Positions 15,399-21,004 of a DNA stretch of 21,004 nucleotides are shown here, in pieces. Position 1 is the stretch's first letter. Each line of letters opens with the position of its first letter. A program made the position numbers and the translations under genes. The notes below the pieces were generated by a model. It saw only the letters and a list, made by a program, of their open reading frames with translations. It did no database searches and was not told the DNA's origin. The stretch covers positions 1-21,004 of the forward strand of contig JBIINH010000017.1 of the NCBI GenBank assembly GCA_044337585.1. Direction: 5' to 3'. The stretch comes from CAYSBE01 sp044337585 (GTDB lineage Bacteria; Bacteroidota; Bacteroidia; UKL13-3).

Positions 15399-15574
15399 AC
15401 ACTATGTATACCATAAGGGCAATGTTTGCACCTGTTTTTACAACAGTATCCTCGTTGCTTTAAGTAGGATTCGGTAAATACAAAATAGCCAGATTCATTG
15501 TAGTAGAAGTCAACGCCTTCAACCAACATTTTATTTGATTTTTGTTTAACCTCTTTTTGCGCGTTCATTTTCAT
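15395..15574 (-). CDS. DUF5522 family small cysteine-rich protein
   Basis: 59-residue protein read directly from the sequence. The start ATG at 15574-15572 overlaps the stop of the propeller gene by one base (TAATG) and the stop TAA is at 15397-15395. The N-terminal 16 residues are basic and polar. The body reads VDFYYNESGYFVFTESYL and ends in the cysteine cluster RGYCCKNRCKHCPYG (Cys44, Cys45, Cys49, Cys52), the hallmark of DUF5522, and could bind a metal. No signal peptide or helix is visible, so it should be cytosolic. Coupling to the B12-riboswitch operon suggests co-expression with cobamide uptake. Family function is unknown to me. Its 3' end overlaps the convergent histidine kinase gene by four bases. 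Confidence 0.88.
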   Translation of the reverse strand: MKMNAQKEVKQKSNKMLVEGVDFYYNESGYFVFTESYLKQRGYCCKNRCKHCPYGIHSV

Positions 15575-16617
15575 TACTCAATATAAAACAGAAAATTTCC
15601 TGTATTTGTTCCCGATTTAAATAAACCAATATTCATTCCTTCTGAATTATATCTAAAAACCGTGCTTTTTTGAATGTAATCAATGGCATCTGCTGCCCAG
15701 ATTTCGTTTCTATGCGGAATATATCCCAAAGCATAAAAATTGTTGTTATTAGAGACAATAAATGGCGATGATGGAAGCGAAAATTCATTGATACCCATGC
15801 TGTAAATATGATTACTGATCCAATACAATCTGTCGCGATTGCCATTGATTGTCAAACGCAAAGCATTTACATCGGGTAAAGTAAATGTTTTTAGTACGCT
15901 ATCGGTAGTAGTGTTTATTTGAAAAAGTTTAGCTGAAGATGTACCTGCTGATTCTGAGCAGAGTAACCAAATTCTGTTTTGCACATCTAATACCATATCA
16001 GCCCCTCCATTTGCTACCATGATTGAATCCTCTACGGCATTAGTAAGTATATTTATAATATATAGTTGATTCCTATTTACTGTGCTCACATACAATTTGC
16101 TTCCTACAATTATCATTTGGTCATGCCATCCCGGACAAGTTATGGTTGCATTTATTTGTCCAGTTTGTGGATTAATTACCTTCACACTGTTGTCATAATA
16201 CTCGCTTACATAAGCCAAATCTGAACTTAAAATTAACATATTTCTTGGCGATTTGAAACCCGAAATTGTTCTACGTAGAAGCATATCTTTTCTGCCAACA
16301 ACTTCTATTTTTTGAGAATTGTTTACCACCAAGAAAACCTCATCTTCAAATAAACTGCTGCTTTGCAACACATCACCTAGGTTGCGGTTATTCACTTTTT
16401 TAAATACATCATCTGTTAGCACATCGTTTGCAAAGTCATAGAAAGTAACGGAAGCATTGCCATTTTGGAAATTCCCCTCGTTGCAAATAACTGCAAATTC
16501 AGGGGTTGCTATGGGTCTTTGCAATAAATCAATTTTCTTTTTAGATTCAGGGTCACAAGCCACAAAAAAAGTGATTAGGAAGAATAAACAGGTAAATTGA
16601 AGATGTAGTGTTTTCAT
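15574..16617 (-). CDS. BtuG-like YncE/DUF5074 beta-propeller surface lipoprotein
   Basis: 347-residue lipoprotein: signal peptide ending FFVAC with lipidated Cys21, then the acidic start DPESKKK, which resembles Bacteroidota surface-export signals. The mature part is a YncE-like propeller: VICNEGNFQNGNASVTFYD, LVVNNSQKIEVV, repeated VKVINPQTGQINATI, LYIINILTNAVEDSI and FQINTTTDSVLKTF blades. This matches the DUF5074/YncE architecture of BtuG, the surface lipoprotein that captures cobalamin for BtuB in gut Bacteroides. Downstream of a cobalamin riboswitch and a BtuB-like receptor, that role is the best fit. It lies 45 bp after the DUF4465 gene and is coupled to DUF5522 by TAATG. The cobamide-binding residues cannot be verified by eye. 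Confidence 0.82.
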   Translation of the reverse strand: MKTLHLQFTCLFFLITFFVACDPESKKKIDLLQRPIATPEFAVICNEGNFQNGNASVTFYDFANDVLTDDVFKKVNNRNLGDVLQSSSLFEDEVFLVVNNSQKIEVVGRKDMLLRRTISGFKSPRNMLILSSDLAYVSEYYDNSVKVINPQTGQINATITCPGWHDQMIIVGSKLYVSTVNRNQLYIINILTNAVEDSIMVANGGADMVLDVQNRIWLLCSESAGTSSAKLFQINTTTDSVLKTFTLPDVNALRLTINGNRDRLYWISNHIYSMGINEFSLPSSPFIVSNNNNFYALGYIPHRNEIWAADAIDYIQKSTVFRYNSEGMNIGLFKSGTNTGNFLFYIE

Positions 16618-16662
16618 AAATACATAGTCATCAACTATTGATGATAAGGTTGTTTTAACAAT

Positions 16663-17628
16663 TTAAATTTTTAAAAATTTTGTATTCAAATTTTGGCTGT
16701 TCACCAATGCTTGTATAAAATAAATACCGGGATTCAATGAGCTGATATCAATTGTAGAAGAGGTAGTGCTTAAAACAATTTTTCCTTGCATATCTGTGAT
16801 GGTGATATTTTCTGCTGAGGGGCTCTCAATAAATAAGATATTACTAGCTGGATTGGGATATATTGGAAGGGTAGAAGAGGAATTATTTACTTGTTTTAGA
16901 GCAGTGAAAGGTTCACGCATCATTGTAAAATCATCGATGGCATAAAATGCAGGAGTATTCATACCAAATTGCCCGTTATCACTCGATGCCAATAATATTT
17001 GAATGCTATCGAATTTGCCAATTGATGTTAAATCAACCCATTCCCAATTTGTTAAAATATAGTCTTCATTGTTGTTGCTAAATCGGTAATCTGCCAGATA
17101 GAAACTAACAGTGTCTGATTTACTGCCATCAAAGTAGCCAACAAAATACATTACAAAAAAGTCAGAATCATTTCCAGATGCTCCTCCAAATTTTTTGGCA
17201 AACGTATCGCCATTTTTCATACTGAGTGTAGCGTAGGTACTGTTTGTCACATACACACCTTCTGCTAATTGTTCATTTGAATCGTTATTGTAAATCCATG
17301 CATTTTTTTGTCCAATCGCATAGGTTAACGACATATAACCCGATGCAGTTACTGCGCTGTATAGGTTGGTAAAACCATTGGTTACGCTATCACGCATCGT
17401 AGATAAGGCAAATCCGTTGCTCCAAAAGCCTCCAAATGAGGTGTCATAATCGTTTTCAAATAAGGCATTTCCGTTTGCAAATCCTCTCCATGTGGGGTTG
17501 TTTGATTGCAGTTCGCCATTTGCAAATGAATCAATGGACAAGCTAAATGCTTCAAACGATGACACAACAGATTGCGCGAAAGTAATGGTTGTTAAGAAGC
17601 AACAAACTAGGGTGTAGATTTTTTTCAT
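16663..17628 (-). CDS. DUF4465 protein with T9SS sorting domain (BtuH-like)
   Basis: 321-residue exported protein: signal peptide (residues 1-18, ending TFAQ), a DUF4465 domain (about 20-235) and a C-terminal T9SS type A sorting domain from about residue 254 (LPIYPNPAS ... LNPGIYFIQ ... KFLKI). DUF4465 markers include WSNGFALSTMRD, GFTNLYSAVTASGY, DFFVMYFVGYFDG, NWEWVDLTSIGKFDSI and FGMNTPAFYAIDDF. As I recall, the BtuH surface cobamide-binding proteins of Bacteroides carry this domain. The start overlaps the BtuB stop as ATGA, so it is translationally coupled to the riboswitch-controlled receptor. A surface cobamide-binding role is inferred; the T9SS tail is directly visible. Confidence 0.85.
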   Translation of the reverse strand: MKKIYTLVCCFLTTITFAQSVVSSFEAFSLSIDSFANGELQSNNPTWRGFANGNALFENDYDTSFGGFWSNGFALSTMRDSVTNGFTNLYSAVTASGYMSLTYAIGQKNAWIYNNDSNEQLAEGVYVTNSTYATLSMKNGDTFAKKFGGASGNDSDFFVMYFVGYFDGSKSDTVSFYLADYRFSNNNEDYILTNWEWVDLTSIGKFDSIQILLASSDNGQFGMNTPAFYAIDDFTMMREPFTALKQVNNSSSTLPIYPNPASNILFIESPSAENITITDMQGKIVLSTTSSTIDISSLNPGIYFIQALVNSQNLNTKFLKI

Positions 17629-19511
17629 TTTGTGTGTATATTTATTTTAAGGGTTAGTTGAAAGTTTCTTCCTGGCATCGGCCTATCTGTTACGATTAGG
17701 TAATTTGTATTGCCAATATTGTTTACTGCGAACATCAAATCCGAGGTAAACATGCCTAATTTTATTTGATATGATAATGTGAGGTTGCCAATTATAAAGT
17801 CACTTAAAGTATTTAGATTGTCTGCAGAGGTGAATTGCATTCCGGTGTAGGTGTGTACATAGCTAATTTGTGTTTTTTTGTATGTTAACCCAAAAATATA
17901 TTGTTGGGTAAGTCTGGGCACAAATAAGAGATACTTATCTTTTGATTCATCTGTAGCTGATATTCCTGACTTATTCTTTGCAGAAATAAAATTTATCAAT
18001 GCGGTTGCTTTGGCATTCCAATTTTTACGCAATTGCAAGGCAACGGTAATATTATTTTCATTTCCCCAAGTTTCTGTTTCTCTTATATTTTCGGGTACAG
18101 GATTCATACCTGATGGGAGCCAAACAATTTGGTTGTTCATCTTGCGATAATAAAACGTACTGTTTACTTGCCAGCAAATATTGTTTTTGTGATGTGCATG
18201 GTAAATGCCTGCTTCAGCATTTTTTCCACTTTCTGGAAGCAAATTCGGATTTCCACCTGGCCACCAATATCGTTCATTAAATGTAGGAATTCGGTAAGAT
18301 ACAGATGCTGTTGATTGAAGTTTAAGTAGAGGGTGAAATTTCCATTCAAGGCCAAGCATTGGAATAAGTGGCGTGTAGCGTGAATCTATCTTTTCTATTC
18401 GAGATGATTGTTGTAGAATCAAATTTTTCCAAGATACTTTTGCCGCATAAAATGCCGATACCCTATGTTGTATTTTCGTATCATTATAATTGTTGCTAAG
18501 TGCAGTTGTTTGAGTATAGTTGATGCCAGTATTTACTTGCAGCCATTGTTTAATTTTCCATTGGTCTTCAAGTTCATTTATCCAGTTGGTTACATTATTT
18601 CTTGAATCAATTTGTTTAGCTGGACTTGAGTAGTTGAGCCTGTCATGCAACCATCCACTCCGTGCATTTAACGTATGGCGTCCGTTCTTATATTGCCAAT
18701 TGATGCCTATCCTCAACGTTGCATCATCTTGCTTAGCATCACTTGCTATTTCGTATAATGATGGAGGAATTTCCCTTGTCGATTCTTGCAGAAAAACATT
18801 TACACCAAATAAATGATGGCGATTTGGACGCACGTTTTCCGAAAATGTAAGCGTCCTTTGACTGGTTGCAGCGTGGGTTTGTTTTTTTTGTAAAGTATTT
18901 GTAGGGTCAGGCTTATACGAAAAGTTATTATTAGCTATGCGGTTAATAAATTGAATGGAAGAATAATGTTTTTTGCCTCCAAAACTGATACCTGCCACTT
19001 GCTGCATAAGGCCGAAACTTCCACCAGTTATAGACATATCAACTTGTACTCCCGAACCAAAACGAGGTGTATTGTTTAATAAAATGGTTCCACCAACAGC
19101 ACCGCTGCCAAACAAGGCTCCATTGCCACCATGTTGCAATTCAATTTGGTTGGATGCAGCAGCAGGGTAGAGGCTAAAATCAAATAATCCCAACATGCTG
19201 TTTTGAATATTAAAGCCATTCCATAACACGGCTGTTTGCTCTGGAGAGGCTCCTCTGAAACTTGCGGTAGCAATTCCAGAAGGACCGTAGTTTCTAATAA
19301 ATACTGGTGAGGCGAATTGCAGTACATCAGCAAGCGAACCAGCAGAAAATAGCATAATGATGGAAGAATCTATTCGGGTGTATTTAAATCCGGCTTGGTA
19401 TTGCGAAAAGCGTGGTGCACGAACTTCTACCTCGCCAAGTGGCAGGGTGTCTTTTATCTGGGCTTGCAGAAAGCCAGGTAATATAAAGCATATGTACAAT
19501 AATTGTCGCAT
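17625..19511 (-). CDS. btuB: BtuB-like TonB-dependent cobamide receptor
   Basis: 628-residue outer-membrane TonB-dependent receptor. A signal peptide (residues 1-18, ending FLQAQ) is followed by a probable TonB-box region (LPLGEVEVRAP), a plug domain (about 35-145: GSLADVLQFASPVFIRNYGPSG, SFRGASPEQTAVLWNGF, IELQHGGNGALFGSGAVGG) and a 22-strand-type barrel ending in an alternating hydrophobic final strand (NFQLTLKINI). There is no CarboxypepD-like N-terminal extension, so it is a classical BtuB-type receptor rather than SusC. A cobalamin riboswitch sits directly upstream, which identifies the substrate class. It is the first gene of the unit, overlapping the DUF4465 gene by ATGA. The periplasmic BtuFCD transporter is not in the window. 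Confidence 0.9.
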   Translation of the reverse strand: MRQLLYICFILPGFLQAQIKDTLPLGEVEVRAPRFSQYQAGFKYTRIDSSIIMLFSAGSLADVLQFASPVFIRNYGPSGIATASFRGASPEQTAVLWNGFNIQNSMLGLFDFSLYPAAASNQIELQHGGNGALFGSGAVGGTILLNNTPRFGSGVQVDMSITGGSFGLMQQVAGISFGGKKHYSSIQFINRIANNNFSYKPDPTNTLQKKQTHAATSQRTLTFSENVRPNRHHLFGVNVFLQESTREIPPSLYEIASDAKQDDATLRIGINWQYKNGRHTLNARSGWLHDRLNYSSPAKQIDSRNNVTNWINELEDQWKIKQWLQVNTGINYTQTTALSNNYNDTKIQHRVSAFYAAKVSWKNLILQQSSRIEKIDSRYTPLIPMLGLEWKFHPLLKLQSTASVSYRIPTFNERYWWPGGNPNLLPESGKNAEAGIYHAHHKNNICWQVNSTFYYRKMNNQIVWLPSGMNPVPENIRETETWGNENNITVALQLRKNWNAKATALINFISAKNKSGISATDESKDKYLLFVPRLTQQYIFGLTYKKTQISYVHTYTGMQFTSADNLNTLSDFIIGNLTLSYQIKLGMFTSDLMFAVNNIGNTNYLIVTDRPMPGRNFQLTLKINIHTK

Positions 19512-19534
19512 CCGTTTGGGCTAATAGCCAACGG
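19512..19534 (-). promoter_or_regulatory. Start-codon hairpin: riboswitch expression platform
   Basis: On the transcript, CCGUU (19534-19530) pairs with AACGG (19516-19512), and inside it GGCU (19529-19526) pairs with AGCC (19522-19519), with a three-base loop and a two-base bulge. The last paired base abuts the AUG at 19511, so the hairpin would occlude ribosome entry. The CCG of the outer arm is also part of UUUACCCG (19539-19532), which is exactly complementary to CGGGUAAA at 19601-19594 in the P13-like hairpin. The two pairings cannot coexist. Pairings are seen directly; the switching role is inferred. Confidence 0.65.
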
Positions 19535-19589
19535 GTAAAGGTGAACGAGCAACAACCACAAATGAAAATACATGCAGTATATGCCAATC

Positions 19590-19810
19590 GCTTTTTACCC
19601 GAAAGCTTGTGCTTATTTTTGCCGTGGCAGGTCTTCTGACTCTCTTTCCTGTTTTTGAAAGCCTTCCCATTTCTAAAGAAATAGTGGCATAAGGTGATCA
19701 TAACAGTTGGCAATGTGCATTGCCTGAAAAATTACAGCAGCGGGAACTGTTCAGGATTTACACCTGATTCCCTTTTAATTTTGTTTATCGTATAACTGTT
19801 AAACAAAAAC
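19590..19810 (-). promoter_or_regulatory. Cobalamin riboswitch
   Basis: B12-sensing leader RNA upstream of btuB. The B12 box reads AGTCAGAAGACCTGCC on the minus strand (19641-19626). The 5' core GGGAATCAGGTGTAAATCC, followed by the CCCGCTGCTGTAA element, spans 19772-19732, with a CAGG/CCTG helix and an ACAG/CTGT hairpin whose loop carries CCCG. A closing P1 stem is visible: GUUUUUG (19810-19804) with CAAAAAU (19621-19615). After P1 a P13-like hairpin (19606-19590) has a GCUUU/AAAGC stem and loop CGGGUAA, whose CGGG can kiss the CCCG loop as in known L5-L13 contacts. Cobalamin binding should repress the BtuB operon. Confidence 0.93.
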
Positions 19811-19821
19811 CATTGCGCAGG

Positions 19822-19829
19822 CAAACATA
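19822..19829 (-). promoter_or_regulatory. Candidate -7 box of the btuB operon promoter
   Basis: TATGTTTG on the minus strand matches the Bacteroidota -7 consensus TAnnTTTG exactly. It would place the transcription start near 19815, about five bases before riboswitch stem P1. No good TTTG -33 box is seen about 20 bp upstream. Instead the spacer holds an AT-rich inverted repeat (19829-19845). Confidence 0.5.
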
Positions 19830-20060
19830 TAAAATTATATTTTATGTTTAAGCGGTGTTAAACGGTTGTGGAAAAAAGTATCAATTAGATTTTTTCCAAT
19901 TGGTAATTGGTAAAAGTATTGTTGGTGTTTGCTATATTGGCAGTGCTTGAAGGCTCATAAGGCATCAATGAAACTTCTTCTTTATCAATGGGCTTGTTTA
20001 ATTTCTTTTGGTACAACAAATATTTTACCCTTATCAACCTCTTTCTTAATGCCGATAATG
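19830..20060 (-). other. Intergenic stretch without a convincing gene
   Basis: This stretch lies between the B12 promoter and the 3' end of the hydrolase gene. On the minus strand two short reading frames (one ending near 19991, one near 19885) read as plausible but fragmentary peptides in different frames, neither with a good start. A perfect inverted repeat CCAATT/AATTGG with a three-base loop is at 19896-19910; it is followed by A, not U, on the minus-strand transcript, so it is not an evident intrinsic terminator. No RNA gene is recognised. Confidence 0.5.
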
Positions 20061-20921
20061 TTATCTGCTATTGATAAATTGGTTGAAAGCGGTTTTTGCT
20101 TCTGTGCTTAAAAATAATGCACTATGTCCAACCCCATCAATTTCCAGAAATTGGCTGTTTTTGCATGTAGAACAGGACATCACATCTTGTTTAAATTTTG
20201 GCCAAGAGTACATTTGAATAGGTGTGTCATCAAGGCCTTGAACAAATAATATATCAGACAGAAAGCCCTTTGTGAAATTTAGTAACGATCGCGCATGATA
20301 AGCGCCTGGATTTGCAGCAGTTGTTCCGTAAGTATTTCTAAGAAGTGTGCAAGTAATTCCTTGGGGAATACTTCCGTTTTCTTCAAGTTGACAACGGTAA
20401 ACTAAATTTAAAGGCCCAGGAGCATTTGCTACTACTCCGTTTGTTTGATACATGGTATTAAGCCTTGTCACAATATATCCACCCTGTGAGTGACCACATA
20501 AAAATATTTTTTTCACCTTTATGCCCATATCTTTACTTGCCATATTTTTCACCCAAAGCAACGCTGCTTCTGATTCACGAATATTATCACCCATCAATAA
20601 ATTTTGTTCGGGGTATGCCACACTCACTATCATAATATCTTCCCTGTCTAAAATCTCTTTTACTTTTGATAATGTTGTGCGGGCAGCATCTAATACTAAG
20701 CTATCATATATTACTGTGCCATGATAGGCTATGATTACATCCATCTCCGCAAGAGCAGGTTTATCAATGATTACATCCACCGATACGTTATTATAAGTCA
20801 CAGTTTTTGTTCCTTCAAAAGCAACTGTATTTTGTTGGTCGGGGGTAGGTGTAGATGCATCTTTAGTGCAAGCGTTTAATATCAATAATACTATAGTAAA
20901 TAAAATTTGAAAAGAAGACAT
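20061..20921 (-). CDS. Lipoprotein alpha/beta hydrolase (esterase/peptidase-like)
   Basis: 286-residue serine hydrolase with a lipoprotein signal (LNAC, Cys18) and a Thr/Pro-rich linker. The alpha/beta-hydrolase fold shows the oxyanion strand DVIIAYHGTV, nucleophile Ser145 in GHSQGG, a probable acid at Asp231 or Asp232 (VQGLDDTP) and His266 (GVGHSALF), so the catalytic triad is complete. Two Cys in the lid region (RCQLE, GITCTLL) and a Cys-x-x-Cys (SCSTCK) may form disulfides in the envelope. It resembles PHB-depolymerase, feruloyl-esterase or prolyl-oligopeptidase-like enzymes; the substrate is not predictable. It lies upstream of the B12 locus on the same strand, separated by a promoter and riboswitch, so it is probably independent. 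Confidence 0.82.
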   Translation of the reverse strand: MSSFQILFTIVLLILNACTKDASTPTPDQQNTVAFEGTKTVTYNNVSVDVIIDKPALAEMDVIIAYHGTVIYDSLVLDAARTTLSKVKEILDREDIMIVSVAYPEQNLLMGDNIRESEAALLWVKNMASKDMGIKVKKIFLCGHSQGGYIVTRLNTMYQTNGVVANAPGPLNLVYRCQLEENGSIPQGITCTLLRNTYGTTAANPGAYHARSLLNFTKGFLSDILFVQGLDDTPIQMYSWPKFKQDVMSCSTCKNSQFLEIDGVGHSALFLSTEAKTAFNQFINSR

Positions 20922-21004
20922 AATGTATGAATAATATTATTTAAGATGTGATTTAATTAGGTATTTGTTACTTAATATATTTCTAATTGGTAGCTGTTTT
21001 TGAA

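Noticed and set aside
19384..19713. 109-codon minus-strand reading frame across the btuB leader
   Set aside because: It runs through the riboswitch B12 box and the btuB signal peptide in another frame; the riboswitch and receptor explain the same DNA, and the peptide has no recognisable features.
19896..19910. CCAATT/AATTGG hairpin as an intrinsic terminator
   Set aside because: On the minus-strand transcript it is followed by A residues, and on the plus strand the T-run precedes it, so it does not fit a rho-independent terminator on either strand.
19880..20060. Possible decayed gene downstream of the hydrolase (two protein-like minus-strand frames)
   Set aside because: The frames are about 40-50 codons each, shifted relative to each other, without starts or recognisable family; chance open frames in AT-rich DNA explain them as well.

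Overview
The window is AT-rich and reads as a chromosomal segment of a free-living or environmental Bacteroidota, most likely in the Chitinophagales/Sphingobacteriales/Cytophagales range. The evidence is a type IX secretion (T9SS) sorting domain, Bacteroidota-type promoter boxes (TTTG / TAnnTTTG), surface-lipoprotein-like signals, a caa3/aa3 oxidase cluster with two tandem subunit III genes plus CtaA, CtaB, SCO and DUF420, a bacterial SUI1 protein, and the small Bacteroidota families DUF983 and DUF5522. I see no tRNA, rRNA, insertion sequence, CRISPR array or phage gene.

Region 1 (61-1721): a MacB/FtsX-type ABC permease on the minus strand, divergent from a YraN (UPF0102) nuclease-fold gene on the plus strand. 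Region 2 (1733-10653, all minus strand): a compact respiratory operon transcribed coxB > coxA > ctaA > ctaB > coxC-like > coxC > coxD > SCO1 > DUF420 (CtaM-like) > small CPMC membrane protein > DUF983. It encodes an A1-type heme-copper cytochrome c oxidase, the two heme A synthesis enzymes and copper/assembly factors. Subunit II carries an extra N-terminal c-type cytochrome domain. Region 3 (10787-15398): a secreted WD40 propeller on the minus strand, then a plus-strand run of a diacylglycerol-kinase-family lipid kinase, a SUI1/YciH translation factor and an OmpR-type two-component pair.

Region 4 (15395-19815, minus strand) is the most interesting part: a cobalamin riboswitch controlling a four-gene unit. 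The genes are a BtuB-like TonB-dependent receptor, a T9SS-sorted DUF4465 protein (BtuH-like), a BtuG-like beta-propeller lipoprotein, and a 59-residue Cys-rich DUF5522 protein. Overlapping start/stop codons join the first two genes and the last two. The riboswitch has a readable expression platform: a hairpin abuts the btuB start codon, and it competes with an 8-bp pairing to a P13-like loop. Region 5 (20061-20921) is a lipoprotein alpha/beta hydrolase. The 19830-20060 stretch between it and the B12 promoter holds no convincing gene.

Taken together, the window couples aerobic respiration genes, envelope functions and a surface cobamide-capture locus. That locus resembles the BtuB-BtuG-BtuH systems of gut Bacteroides, but it is rebuilt here with a T9SS-exported binding protein and an added DUF5522 member.
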